A stretch of DNA of 64,000 nt, from positions 2,914,001-2,978,000 of the forward strand of contig OZ017766.1 of assembly GCA_963969345.1 (NCBI GenBank). Reading direction: 5' to 3'. The notes beneath the pieces are model-generated. The model ran no database searches, was not told the origin of the DNA, and was given only the letters and a program-made list of their open reading frames with translations. This document shows, one piece after another, positions 33,274-44,825 of the stretch. The position numbers and the translations under genes were made by a program. This DNA is from Turbatrix aceti. Lineage: Eukaryota; Nematoda; Chromadorea; Rhabditida; Panagrolaimidae. Numbering within the stretch: position 1 is the stretch's first letter; each line of letters starts with the position of its first letter.

Positions 33274-36122
33274 ATGAAGAGGACCACGGTAGTCAAGAGA
33301 AAAATGGAGGCTGATTCGACGAATAATCCTGCCAAGAAGCGCAAGACCCGTCCACCCAGCACCCCCGACTCCCAGAAGCTCTCGCCTCGGATGAGTGCCT
33401 GTCGCATGATTCTCGTCGATTTGATGTCAAAGAAGAATAAGAAGGTTGGTTGCGGGATTAGGAAAAAAATGAATTGAATTCAAAAAAATCTTTATTGCCA
33501 GGTTTTTGGGCTAAAACAATACCTAAAATGTGTTTTTTGCGCTATTTTTAGCAACTTTTCTTTTACCTAAAATGTTTTTTGACCAGTTTTTGTCATGTTT
33601 TTGATATACGTTTTTCTGTTTCAGATGAACTCAGACTTCCTTGCTCCTGTGGACGTCGTCGGCCTCAAACTTTTTGACTACAACGACATTGTCAAAAATC
33701 CCATCGATTTGGGAACAATTTTGAACAAATTTGACGTCGGCCAATACGTCAACGTGCAGGGTGTCATCGCCGACGTGCACCTGATGGTCAGCAACGCATG
33801 TCTCTACAACGGTGCCCGCAACTCGGTTTTCAGAAAGGCGGTAGAATTGAAGGACGCTTTCGACCGGCGCATCGAGCATCTTCTCAAAGAAATTCCACCG
33901 ACCGCCGAAGACGTCACCGAAGATGAAATGGCCGAGAAACTCCACCCTCAGTTGCAGGCTCTAATTGCCCACTTGACAAGCTTGAACTCGGAATTGGTCA
34001 ACTGTGGTTTCAAAAGGACGAAGGCTCTTGCTGAGGGCAAACCAGCGCCCGCTTATCCACCGCAACTTTTCACTGAGATCGAGAAGGCTCTGGCCGGTGC
34101 TGGTGAGGAGACAACGGAGGCATCTCCGCCTACTCCGGATTCGGTTGTTCTCCCTGCTCTGCTTTCATCCGGTGTCAAACGAGCTCCGAAACCGCGGGAC
34201 TGCTACACTCCCCCTGTTGGCGACTCGTATTCCGAAGTCGTTCGTCCCCCACCGCCGAAGAAGGCCGCGTCAAAGCCGCTCACTGGACGGAAGTCGACGA
34301 CCTCTGCTCCACCGACGAAGGCAAACCGAAGGCGCCCACCGGCGAAGAAAGCCAAGGCTGCCTCCGATGACTACGATTTTGATTCCGGCGATGAGAAAAA
34401 TCGAGAGCCAATGTCCTTCGATGAGAAACTTCAACTGTCTCGCGACATGATGCAGGTGCCGGGCGACAAACTCTGGATTGTTGGGTCCATCGTTGAGTCC
34501 CGGGAAAAGATCGCCCACTACGATCCCGAAAAAGTCGAGATTGATTTGACCACTCTCAAGCCGATCACGCTCAGGGAAATCAAGGCCTTCGTTTCTCTGT
34601 ACGTCAAGAATAATCCCACGGCCAACGATAGCACGCTAAATGGTTGGTTTTTTTTGTGGAATATTTGCTCGTTTTTGTTCGCTTTGACAGATCTTTTACG
34701 TTCGAAATATTTTTTAGCATCTGAGACTTCGTCGTCGACTATTGAAAACTCGATTGGCAGTCATCACGTTGCCGAATCTGCCCTGATTGAAGAAGTTGCC
34801 GCGGGTCTTGTCGCGAAAGTCCAATCAAGCCTCGCTGACCCGGTTGCGACTGAAGAAGATCTCGCTGGATGTGCCAAGCCTTCTGCCGCAGAAGTACCGC
34901 TCGCTGAGCCTACCAATGGTGATGAACGTCTTTGTGGACCCGTTGCGGATGACAAAGGCCTCACAGCGCCTGCCAGTGGCGAAAAGGAGGTCATCGAACG
35001 CTATGCCAATGACAGCACGCCAAATGGTTGGTTTTTGTTTTTTTTGTGGAATCTGCTCGTTTTTATTGCCAAAACAGTTCTTTTTACGTTCAAAATATTT
35101 TTCAGCATCTGAGACTTCGTCGTCGACGCTGGACCACTCGATTGACGCCGGCAACAGTGGCACAACTCCCGATGCTGCGGCGAGCGACGGCAACAGATAT
35201 CGCCGCGTCAGATCTTCTCAGCAGCGTTCGTTCATTTCGTCGTTTAGGGGACCTGATTTGAGCCCCTCCTCTGTCAGCGACAGCGATAGCAGCAGTGATT
35301 CAGGTTAGAAATCTATTTTTTGCACACAATTTGACAAATTTGAGACCGCGAAAGGTATAAAAATGAGATTTTTTGTTTTTTTTAGATTCTAGCGAAGACA
35401 GCGAAATCTCACAGCCGTCGAAAGTGAACGTTGCCGAATCTTCCGTGATTGAAGAAGTTGCCGCTGGTCTTGTCGCGAAAGGCGAATCAAGTCTCGTTGA
35501 CTCGGTTGAAGGTCTCGCTGGATGTGCCAAGTCTTCTGCCGGTGAAGTACCGCTTGCTGAGCCTACCAATGATGATGGACGTTTTTCTCGACCTGTTGCG
35601 GACGAAAAAGGCCTCACAGCGGTTGCCACGGGCGAAAAAGTGGTCGCTGAACTCTCTGGCGATGGAGACACGCTTGCTGAGCCTGCCAAAGGTGAGGAAC
35701 GCCTTCTCGGACCGGTCGTGGTTGAATCTTCCCTCACCGGAGCTGACACGCGTGCCGAACCTTCTGGCGTTCAAGGATATCTCGCTGGTTCACCCGTGCT
35801 GAAGCCAAAAGCTGCAGCTAGCGTCGAACATACGGTAGGGTTTTTTTTGTCTTGATTGTTTCATTTTTTTGGAATCTTTAGGATCAAAGGCCCCAATCTT
35901 CCAACCCGGTCGATCCACGAAATCCAAATCTGGCTTACGATCCGCTGATTGGCTTGCTCGATGACGATGTTACTCAGCAGCGTGTAAGCTTACTTTTTTC
36001 CACTTTTGCACATGAAATTTACTTTTCGTTGTCCATTTCAGACGATCCCGCACTCGCCGTCTCCTGTTGTCGAGGTTGGACGACAAATTCGAATCATGGC
36101 GGCTTTTGAAGATGACTTCTGA
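33274..36122 (+). CDS. BET-family protein with one bromodomain and an ET domain (775 aa)
   Basis: There are seven exons: 33274-33444, 33625-34642, 34718-35026, 35106-35303, 35386-35834, 35882-35983 and 36042-36122; phases agree. BET proteins read acetylated histones and recruit transcription regulators. A basic start (AKKRKTRPPS) is followed by a bromodomain (residues about 45-145): LAPVDVVGLKLFDYNDIV, NPIDLGTILNKFD, GVIADVHLMVSNACLYNGAR. The acetyl-lysine-binding Asn is kept (LYN), but the WPF shelf is replaced by SDFLAP. A second basic linker leads to the ET domain: PMSFDEKLQLSRDMMQVPGD, KLWIVGSIVESRE, EIDLTTLKPITLREIKAFVS. The tail contains an internal duplication (exon 3 versus exon 5). 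Animal BET proteins usually have two bromodomains, so one has been lost or diverged. Confidence 0.9.
34718..35834 (+). repeat. Intragenic exon duplication in the BET gene
   Basis: Exon 3 (34718-35026) and exon 5 (35386-35834) encode the same unit: VAESALIEEVAAGLVAKVQS versus VAESSVIEEVAAGLVAKGES, then DLAGCAKPSAAEVPLAEPTN versus GLAGCAKSSAGEVPLAEPTN. Exons 3 and 4 also begin alike (ASETSSST), and their preceding introns start alike (GTTGGTTTTT). Confidence 0.85.
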
Positions 36123-36861
36123 ATACCAACTCCTCTTTTACATATTTTTCAAGCTCGTCGGTGATCCTGGATTTTTCCGGTATCGTTTTGGCATCACACC
36201 CCTTTTTTTACATTACATTAATTTTTTTTCAATTTCCTTTACATAGTTTTTTTGCACAATTTTTTTGGAACCGTAACATTTGTCGGAGTCATGCGAATAC
36301 CTAGGCAAGCATGCTTACTTCGTCTCGGTCGCCCCTTTCATTGTCATTCCTTCCCTCTTTCCTCAATCCTCTCTGTTTTCGGCAAAACTGAAGATTAGTG
36401 CCAACTCTGAGATCATCCTAAATAGTGTCTTAATGGGCCGGCCTCGTACTCGGTGGACAGACGACTTTGCCACTTGCCATCGCCCCCGTGACAAAAAGAA
36501 TTTCAAGCTACACCAGGTTATGGACGTGAACGGGCCCCTCTTCGTGCAATATTTCCATTCCCGAGTTTTTTTGTGAATTGGCTGTGTACTAGTATATAGG
36601 CTACATTTGTCTGTTGTTGTGTATTGGTGATAAACTTTATTCCTATTTCTCCTTGGACTACTCCTACGCGCCATCGGCGCTCCCACAGATCCAGCGACCA
36701 GCCAACAGCTTTCCGCCCCGACGCGGAGCGAGGCTTCCAAGCACCTGGTGAAGTTTTCCCCTTTCTTCCCATGCATTTCAGTGGCGACGTTACAGACCCG
36801 CTGATTCCAAAAATGCATAAAAAACACACTTGTTTATTTCAACAAACAAAACAACAATGAT
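36123..36861. other. Intergenic between the convergent BET and polytopic membrane protein genes
   Basis: About 740 bases without a supported gene. A T-rich 3' region follows the BET stop. Confidence 0.45.
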
Positions 36862-37764
36862 TTAGTAAACCAAAATGTCGATGATAACAAGAGTCATAGA
36901 ACACCCGACGGTGAGTACCGAGATGGTCAGGAGCGTGCACGCGCGGTGCGTTTGTATCTGAAAGCCCAAAATTATCCGTGGCACGAAACACGGATCTCAC
37001 ATCGTTGATGAATTCGTGGAAGATCGGATCTACGGTCTGTTCGTAGGGGCAGGCCACCTTCACGGGGCACAGGTTGGCGCTGACCAGGTACGTGGCGTTG
37101 TCCAACTGGTTGAGGGCTCTGAGGCTCGTCTCACTGGTGCGGAGGATTTCGAGGTACGCGACGGCGAGTGCGACGAGGAAGGCGTAGATGGCGCAGATCG
37201 TTTCTACCACGACGTGCAGCTTGGGGGGCAGGTGGCTCATGGCCACGTGCTCGGTCACCGAGAGCACGCCGCAGAAGTACAGCGCGTAGCTCAGAAACTG
37301 GTGCTTGGCGACTATGCACCCGCCGGACTTCCGGCAGTCGAAGAGCTCGTAGGAGGAAAGGAAGAGACAGAGCAGGCCCGTCAGCCCCGCCAGGTACACC
37401 TGCGTGGCAGAGGCGGAAAACCGGAACATGACCACGACCGAAGAGGCCAACACGAGCACGGAGGTGGCGGTGCACATTTTTTTGTGAACCTGGAATCACG
37501 CGAACGCTGTTTCGGCCCCAAGAGCGCAGAGGCACCTACGTCGTACCAGGTGTCCAGGTAGTAGTACTCCTTGGTGAGGTAGCGCGTGTATACGACCGCG
37601 TTCGTCATGCAGATGATCCAGGTCGTGGACATGAAGAGGACGTGCACCTGCCGGAACGCGCCGTCGAGCACCAGCAGCAAGCCCATCCCTGTGGCGTCCA
37701 CCGCGCCGATGCTGTGCAGGAAAGCGATACTCAGAACGGCGGCTTTGCAGCTCCTTCGTGACAT
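36862..37764 (-). CDS. Polytopic membrane protein, about seven spans (269 aa)
   Basis: There are three exons: 37764-37540, 37489-37001 and 36957-36862, with introns of 50 and 43 nt in phase. Hydrophobic segments recur along the chain: SIAFLHSIGAVDATGMGLLL, VLFMSTTWIICMTNAVVY, SVLVLASSVVVMF, VYLAGLTGLLCLFLSSY, LSYALYFCGVLSVTEHVAM, VETICAIYAFLVALAVAYLE and LLTISVLTVGCSMTLVIIDI. The central part (LLCLFLSSYELFDCRKSGGC, IVAKHQFLSYALYFCGVL) faintly recalls the FRAG1/DRAM/Sfk1 superfamily, but no decisive motif is present. No function is assigned. Confidence 0.75.
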
Positions 37765-37949
37765 GCTTACTCGACTCTATGAAATTTACACCGACAAGTT
37801 ATGAACGTTCATATTGCTAATTTTGCCTTTTTGAAATGCGAAATGGTCGATCGAATTATTCGAGGAACGCATTTTTATGTTTATTTTAAAATATTACATT
37901 TATAAATTTTGCACACTGTTAAGGACCGCAGCAGTTCCAATACATCAAG

Positions 37950-38216
37950 CTAGGCAAAGCTGAAGCGAGGCGGGCCCGAAGGACGGGGACGTGGGGGCCC
38001 AGTCGGATGAGGACGCCGCGTTGGATGGCTATGCCCCTGCTTGCGAGTTGGCCGGGGGTGGGGTCGGCGCGAGGCGGCTGGCCGGCCGGTGGGGCGGTGA
38101 CGGTGGGGTCCTCGGTGCCGGTGCAGGTCTTCCAGCCCACGGGGAAGACTCGAGTGGCCGTAGGCCACGACGGAAGCCGCCAGGACGAGGATGAAGACAA
38201 CTAGAGCGAGTTTCAT
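37950..38216 (-). CDS. Secreted His/Pro/Arg-rich peptide (88 aa)
   Basis: This is a single exon. The start gives a strong signal peptide (MKLALVVFILVLAASVVAYG). The mature chain of about 68 residues is almost wholly low complexity: HSSLPRGLEDLHRHRGPHRH, RPTGRPAASRRPHPRPTRKQ, GHSHPTRRPHPTGPPRPRPS, ending GPPRFSFA. It has no cysteine and is strongly basic, with many PHP, RPHP and HRH units. Such compositions occur in proline/arginine-rich antimicrobial peptides and in metal-binding His-rich proteins; neither role is proven. A TATA box sits 40 bases before the start, giving a very short leader, as for the eight-cysteine gene at 1.3 kb. A broken copy is at 32662-32751, so this is a duplicated gene family. 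Confidence 0.8.
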   Translation of the reverse strand: MKLALVVFILVLAASVVAYGHSSLPRGLEDLHRHRGPHRHRPTGRPAASRRPHPRPTRKQGHSHPTRRPHPTGPPRPRPSGPPRFSFA

Positions 38217-38255
38217 GCTTCTCCGAGTCGGATGCCGTCTGCGCCCTCGCCAAGG

Positions 38256-38264
38256 CTTTTATAC
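38256..38264 (-). promoter_or_regulatory. TATA box of the His/Pro/Arg-rich peptide gene
   Basis: The minus strand reads GTATAAAAG, a near-consensus TATA box, ending 39 bases before the start codon. Confidence 0.75.
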
Positions 38265-38741
38265 CGGCTTCAACGATGCTATCGTCGTCACGTCGTGTCT
38301 GATCACGCCCTGCTTTACACATGACGGGATTACGCCCTCACAACTCGAGGTGATTCTCCTTATCACCAGGGTGGGCGGCAGTGACCCTCTTTGTCACCCC
38401 GCAAAAATAGTTTAAATTTTTTCCTGCACACGGTACCGTAAAAAACTCTTTTTTCATCTGATCCGGAAAAAATCATTTTTATTTTCGCTCTTATATAGCA
38501 TTTCTTTGGTGAGTCAATGACAGAACGGTTCATTTGACAAAACGAAAACGATAAATTATTTAGTTCAAAGACAAAAAAAATAACACGGGGACGACGAGTG
38601 AAGTGAAGAAGTTGAAGTCGCCTTGCACGCAGAAAGAAGAAGAGAGGAGAAGACACGACTCGAGTGGGTAAAAGCTCTGACGTATGGGTACGGTAGCGCA
38701 GACGAGGCCGGGCTGCGCGGAGGAAGTGAAGGGAGGGGACG

Positions 38742-41700
38742 CTACGGCTTGGCATCCTTGGCGGCGACGGTCTTGACGATGCGCCACTCCTCGCGGGGGA
38801 TGCGCTGGAAGTACTGGATGCGCTTGTAGAAGAACTTGTACCAGATGGCGCCGAAGAGCGTGCAGATGCCCACGCTGATGTAGTAGCCGTCGATGGCCAT
38901 CTCGCAGACGTCGCCGCCGGCTGCGCAGAGGTCTGCCTCGGCCTTTTTGTTGCACGTCGACAGTACACTGAAAAAGTCGTGTCAGAAAACAATTAAAAAT
39001 GTGACCATCCAAAACCGCTATTTTTGGCTTACATTTCTTCTTTTTGTTTTTGGTACCGTAAAATTAATACAAAAAACATGAAATGATTTTCAGGTTTACA
39101 AATTGAAATTTGCAAGGAAGCTAATTAACGGTGAGCGTTAATTAGCCCCCCAGAAAAGCGCAATTATAATGGTTAACAAAAAAATGCAATCAGAAACGGC
39201 AGAACAAGCTACCGGTCATAAAAATGCACCAAACAGTGGCAGAACAACTTTTCGTCCCCCCCGCACCCCACTCACATGCTGGTGCCCTTAGCCACGCAAT
39301 TTTTGAAGGTGAAAAAGTCGGTGACGCTGAGAACGAGCGTGACGGGCCAGTTGCCTCCGAGATTGTTGAGTGTGTTGAGGAGGGTCATGTACGTGCCTCC
39401 GATGACGGGATCCGATACCTGTGCATTGAAGGCCATCATCGAGAGGAAGATGCAGTACGCCGAGATCTGGTGGAAGTAGTACACGACGATCCAGATGACG
39501 TAGTACGAGTACGGGTACTCGCCGTTGTCCAGCTGGAAGTTGGGCGTGTAGAACGTGAGAACGGCGAAGACGATATCCATGAAGACGCGGTACGGGTACG
39601 CCCAGAGGAAGACGCTGAGCGGGCGACGGCCTGTCGTCTGCTTCGACAGCAGCCAGGGCAGCACGATCTGCAGCGGGGTGAGGAAGATGGCCCGGGACGC
39701 GATGCCGTCCTTCTTGACGCCCATCGTGATGAGCTTGAGGTCCGTCATGCCGTCCGTCGCCGCGAACGCGATCTTCGCCGTCAGAAGCACGGCTATCATG
39801 TACATGACGGGCTTCAGCCGCAGGATCTTGACCAGGATCTTGTACGTGTCGAGCACGCCGAGGTCGTCCTCGTAGGACAGGCCCTGGGGCGCGGGCTCGG
39901 CGGCGCCGTGGTTGAGGCCTTGCAGCTCCGTGGCATTGTGTTTCCTGCAGAAAGTCGTCCAATTGCCCGACAAATCATTTTCCCCTTCAAAGGACCGTTT
40001 TTCATCCAAAACCCCGGCGGCGTAAACAAAACGTGCCGTCCACGTTCCTTTCACACCCCCTTGCCATCCTTCATTCCTCCATCCTATTTTGGACGCCCGC
40101 GACACTCAAAAATACCCAAGACTGACATCACCGCGCACATGTGCACGAAGCGGCCGTCAGAACAGTCAATTGAGACTTGCAGCTATTTTTCGAGGCCCTC
40201 TGGGAAGTCCGTATATCACCCTGCTCTCGGACACCCCAGTTCAGACCAAGAAAAATGGCTGCAGTCGCGAGTCACCGAACACTGCTTTTGCAAGTGTATT
40301 TACCCATTTTTACACAAAAAAAAGTAATTCCCAGAATCCATCACCCCCTCAGATTCCCTTTTTGGAACCGTAGGACGAGAATCCCTCCCAAATTTATCCG
40401 AGTTGCCCAAAAAAGATGTCTGGCCGTGGTCATAAAAATGCGGCCGTCATCGTCCCCTTTTGGGCAGGCTCGATCCAATTAGCCCCCCACGCCACCCTTC
40501 TGGCCCTGCCCCCCCCCCGCTTTACCCAGATTTTATGATTCAGGTCATAAAAAATCCATTCAAAACGCCGCATCGTTCAAAAAAGTGTGCATTCTGCTTC
40601 CAAAAAGTTGAACAGCAACGTTGCCTTTTCAGTCTTCTTTGAATGCTTCGCCCTCATTTTCAACGTCATTTTCCTACCCGTTACCCCACCCCGCCCGCGT
40701 CTAATCACGTCCCCCGGGCTCCCGCTGATCCAAGACAAAATCCAGCCGTCACCTCATCGCTAGGCAGTTCAGCCGCATTAATCCGCGCGTTTAATTAAAT
40801 TTGCCAGGCGGGTGTCCTTCCTGATAATCGCAAAGACAAACAGGTCAGCATTGTGTCAATCTGCGTCATCAAAGACGGCTCTTCGTCACGACGCTGTGCT
40901 TTTTTGTTAAAAAAAAAGTCTACGGCACTTTGGTCTGCTCGGAACTAATATATTTTAGACCCACGAATTCCGGTCCCCGACCTGGCACGACAGCTCTGGC
41001 CCACCCCTGCCACCCCCTCCGAGCTTTTGGCCACGCTGGAGTCTCTCACACTTTGTATCCAAATTCCCTGGCAGCCAGAAAACATAAACAAATGAATCTT
41101 TGGTCCTCGCAGCGTCCAGAGAGTCACCGGGCGGCATGCTGGAGGGAGCTGGTCCCGTTCGACGCCTGTGGACACGCGGCATTCGTATTTTCCCTATTTG
41201 GAGGCGATTGGGGTGATTTTTTTAACAAAAACTACCCCAAAAAAGCCAATTTTAGACTTGCGCTGCTCCGGTTCGCTGGAACCGATCCCAAAAAAGCGAC
41301 CCCGATCACGCCGTCGATTTTGGCGTAAATAAACGATTGACCCCAAATTGTCACGTTCGCGGCCAGCGGGTGTGGCGGTCACTCGATCCCCCTCAGTTAA
41401 ACTTCCGTTCCGCTACGCAGTAGTCCGCGTTCCTTTTTGCCCGTCAACCCGTTTTGGCACGCATCCTGCCCAAAAAAACTCACTCATCGCTGGAAACCAC
41501 CGAGTTGGGGTCGGGCTGAAGCGAGTGATCGATTTCGCGTTTGAAGATGAGCACGAGCGTCGTCGAGCCGATGAACACCCAGGCCCAGAAGAAGGTGAAC
41601 GCTGAAAGATACTCGGTTTTAGGAATGTTCCGTGGCGGTCGGCATCTCGCGCTCCTCTTCCTCCTGCTCTTCGGCTTCGTCGCCCCCGGCTTCCAGAGAA

Positions 41701-44693
41701 CAGCCAGTTTGTTTTCTGCAAAGCTGCCTACGCCCCCACCCACACTTTTTTTTCAGAAGACAACTGCAAGTCAGAAAAGCTGCGCGAGATCATCCTGGAG
41801 AGCGTCGGCATGTACCCCCATCAGTTCAGCTTCCAGGCCAAGTACATGAAGCAGGCCGCGGAAGAACGCTTCGGCAACTGGTGGTCGTCGGTGATCATCA
41901 GCGAGAAGGGCGGCTACGGCATGTCCGCCATCTACGACCAATTTCAGAACACCAGCTGCGAACTCATGATCTTCGACGCCTTTTACTGGCTTGGAAGGAC
42001 GTGCTGACGAGGCCAGCGGCGCGAAACAATCCCCCCACAGAGAAATCCGGGCATCCGGGACACGGAGAAGAGAGACACACTTTTTTGCTGCTTTCGCTTT
42101 TTACTGTAGATTTTTTTCGTTTCTGTAAATGACACCTGTTTTTTGCAATAAACTAGTGAAAAATATGCACTTTGCATTTTAAGCGAACGAAGGTGATTTT
42201 GAAAATTCAGAAAAACAACTCCACCTAGCAGGGCGAAAAAAAGATAAAATTTGACAATCATTTCTGTTTACGACCGATTTTATCGAACGTTTACAACAAA
42301 CGTAAGTCGAACAAAAGTAACGGTAATTCTTGATCATCGTAAAAAATAAAAATAAAACGCAACAGTATCTAACATAAGTTTTACGTTCGCTCAGGCGATA
42401 AAATTCGTTGCGAGACTCAAAACCAGTTAGTGAATGGTCATTTTTGATCAGTTCCAGGCGTTTGGTTTTTGCCAGGTAAAAACCTGCTGAATTTGACAAA
42501 ACGAGACCAAATGGGATCAAAAAAGACAAATCCCCCTGTGGTGGTCTTGCGTCACAGTATTAGCCAGCCCAGAGCTTGCACCCCCACCAGTGATGCTGAC
42601 GACCAAATCGGGACCAGGCTTAAAAATCTAGTCCAGATTGCATGCACGAGACCCCCATGCGTCATGCAGCTGCAGCTGATTTGTGGCCCAAAAAGTAAGC
42701 GTTCGCGCGGAAAGAAAAAACTCACTGGGAAGATCAACGAGACCGTAGGGCTTGGGTTCGTTGCGGAACCACTTGTTGGCAAAGTCCTTGGACTCGAGGG
42801 TGAGGAGGGCGACGTTGCCGAGGAAGAAGCCGATCGTCTGGCCCACGACGTTGCACGTGGACGCGTAGCCCACGTTTTTTCTGCAAAAACCCGAAGGCTC
42901 GAACTTCGAACACAAATGATCAAAAAATCAAAAAACCTCGAAAGCATGGTGAGGGCCCAGCCGTCGACGGCGATGTCCTGCGTCGCCGCGAGGAAGTTTA
43001 GGGGCAGGAAGATGAGCATGAGCATCGTCACGTCCGGCGATTTGCCTTCTACAAAATCCCGCACGAGTTCAAAGACAGCTATTGCTCGACTCACGACTGG
43101 ACTCATCGGTGCCGAGGATCATGGGCGAGTAGTAGCTGATGAAGAGGAACCCCACGCCGATGAGGTACTGGCACGGCACCATCCAGGATTTCCTCCGGCC
43201 GATGGCGCGGAAGTAGAGCGAGTCGACGATGGGCGCCCAGAGGAGCTTGAGGCTGAAGGGCCAGTGGGCGAAGGAGAAAACCGCCTGCTGCTTGTACGAC
43301 ACATTGTGTCCCTGCAGGATCAGCGGGATCGCCGAGATGATGCCCAGTGGCACGCCCTGCAACCCAGCCATCAACCCGTGGTACGGTAGACCAGTCTCAC
43401 CTGGAGCAGGTACAGGAAGAGCAGGAGGCCGATGGAACCAAAGTCACCGGCCAGCGATTCCCTGACATCGGTGAACCACGCGACAGGTTTCAGGTAGAAG
43501 GGCTGAAACGGCCGATTAACAGTCAGACTGCCTCGGAGCATGGACGAGACCCCCGGGATGCGATCGATCGACTTTGCTCTGCGCTGTGACGCTTTCTGCG
43601 GGTAAAAGCCCTCCAGCAGTGGCACACTTTGTTTTTGGGTTTTTTAAGTCATCAAAAATCAGTCAACAGCCTGAAACAAGGCCGTTCTGACGATTGTGTT
43701 GTGACAACCGACGACCGGGTCCTTATCAGGACAAGGCATCACGTTGTCGGCTCGTGATACGAGGACCGACTTCTACTCACCACTAACTAACTAGGTGTCC
43801 CTTTTGGAGACAAAGAAGTCACTCAAAAAACAAAACCTGTGCATTCGTCAACTTCATGGCATGTTTTGGGGGGCCTGCGCACTGCGCCCTCGTCAGGTGA
43901 CGTCTAGTGGGTTTGACAGAAATAAAAAAGTTTGATTCGGAGCTGTCGAAGACGAGCTGACAACCTCGGCGATGAACAGGGGCTTCATCGATTTTCTTAT
44001 CGGAGGAAACGTGTTTACGGGGGTTAAAGGGCACTCTCCTGCACGCCCACGCCGAGTTGGGACCTTGAAAGGCTGCCAGCTCACCAAGCATGACCAGGGA
44101 CATAAAACAGTCAAATCCAGCTCCTGGCAACGCTATCAGTGTTCCAACTGGAGCATGGACATGCAAAAGGCTTCCAAAAAGTTGTTCAGGGGACCCCAGT
44201 TCATCGCGCTCACCCCGCCGACCCCGGAGCACCCCGAGCAACTAACCGTAGGCTTGGATCCAAGACACTGATCCCCGGCCACCTTGCCAGAAAGCTGACG
44301 ACGGGCGGCGTGAGTCTTCTTTCGCTCGGCATCGTCCTGGTTGTGCGGATAGAGGTAGGGCAGGTGGACAAAGTCCGCGGCCTCGCCCTCCGCGGCGAGG
44401 ACGTCCTCGCTGGTGTGTGGTCGGTTGAGGAAGGCCCCTCGCTCCTCGGAAGACGTCTCGGCGGACGCGTCCTCGGCATCGCTATCGTCGAAGATCCCCC
44501 GCATGAGGACGCGCTTGACAGATTCGATCAGCGTAGAAGAAGACGACGAGCCTGTTGTACCGCGCGTTCGTCGGCCACTACCACGCAGGAGCGGGTGGGC
44601 GGAGTCATCATCGTCGTCACCCGTACCCGTACCTTGTGGAGATCGGTGGAGGGGGCCTGGTGCTGTCTGCTTTGCGCTCCGTCGCCGGATCAT
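38742..44693 (-). CDS. SLC33A1: Acetyl-coenzyme A transporter, SLC33A1/AT-1 family (about 696 aa)
   Basis: Eight coding exons are proposed: 44693-44247, 43502-43401, 43356-43095, 43048-42937, 42880-42726, 41601-41484, 39944-39276 and 38967-38742. AT-1 carries acetyl-CoA into the ER lumen for lysine acetylation. Family blocks are in order: GVPLGIISAIPLILQGHNVS, FSFAHWPFSLKLLWAPIVDS, GRRKSWMVPCQYLIGVG, FLAATQDIAVDGWALTMLSR, KNVGYASTCNVVGQTIGFFL, LLTAKIAFAATDGMTDLKLI, PLQIVLPWLLSKQT, ISAYCIFLSMMAFNAQVSDP, VIGGTYMTLLNTLNNLGGNW and the Cys-bearing end (STCNKKAEADLC, DGYYISVGI). All junctions agree in phase. The first exon is a 149-residue acidic cytosolic head with a possible dileucine signal (HPLLRGS). 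It is joined by a good GTTAGT donor but has no homology support, so the amino terminus is tentative. The 1.5-kb intron 39945-41483 holds nothing recognised. Confidence 0.92.
39120..39146. repeat. Short perfect inverted repeat (11-bp stem, 5-base loop)
   Basis: GCTAATTAACG, then GTGAG, then CGTTAATTAGC, inside an intron of the transporter gene. Confidence 0.7.
41615..41623 (+). other. Likely spliced-leader acceptor of the nested gene
   Basis: CGGTTTTAG lies only a few bases before the start codon at 41625, with no upstream coding exon needed. Confidence 0.45.
41625..42007 (+). CDS. Small secreted protein with ground-like-type domain, nested in a transporter intron (110 aa)
   Basis: There are two exons, 41625-41706 and 41757-42007, with a 50-nt intron (GTTTGT...TTTCAG) in phase. 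The start gives a signal peptide (GRHLALLFLLLFGFVAPGF). The mature part follows the nematode ground-like pattern: an early Cys with KLREII (DNCKSEKLREIILESVG), a helix with AAEERFG (YMKQAAEERFGNWW), a strand (SSVIIS) and a late Cys with aromatic ending (TSCELMIFDAFYW). Ground-like proteins are Hedgehog-related, nematode-specific secreted proteins. The match is by pattern and moderate only. The gene lies wholly within the SLC33A1 intron 41602-42725, on the opposite strand, and has its own AATAAA at 42147. Confidence 0.65.
42147..42152 (+). terminator. Poly(A) signal AATAAA of the nested secreted protein gene
   Basis: AATAAA lies 140 bases after the stop codon at 42007, still inside the host intron. 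Confidence 0.55.
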
Positions 44694-44825
44694 CCTCTTT
44701 ACTCGTCCTCAAAAACAAAAAAAGGGAGATGGGCTGTCTTTCGGAGGCCAAGTCAATCAGCGCGGGGTAATTGAATTCACGTGGGCCTCGCTCCTCGCAG
44801 CGCGCGTACATGTCCCTCGTCTACC

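Noticed and set aside
39224..40327. 367-codon open frame on the plus strand
   Set aside because: Antisense of a transporter exon and its intron.
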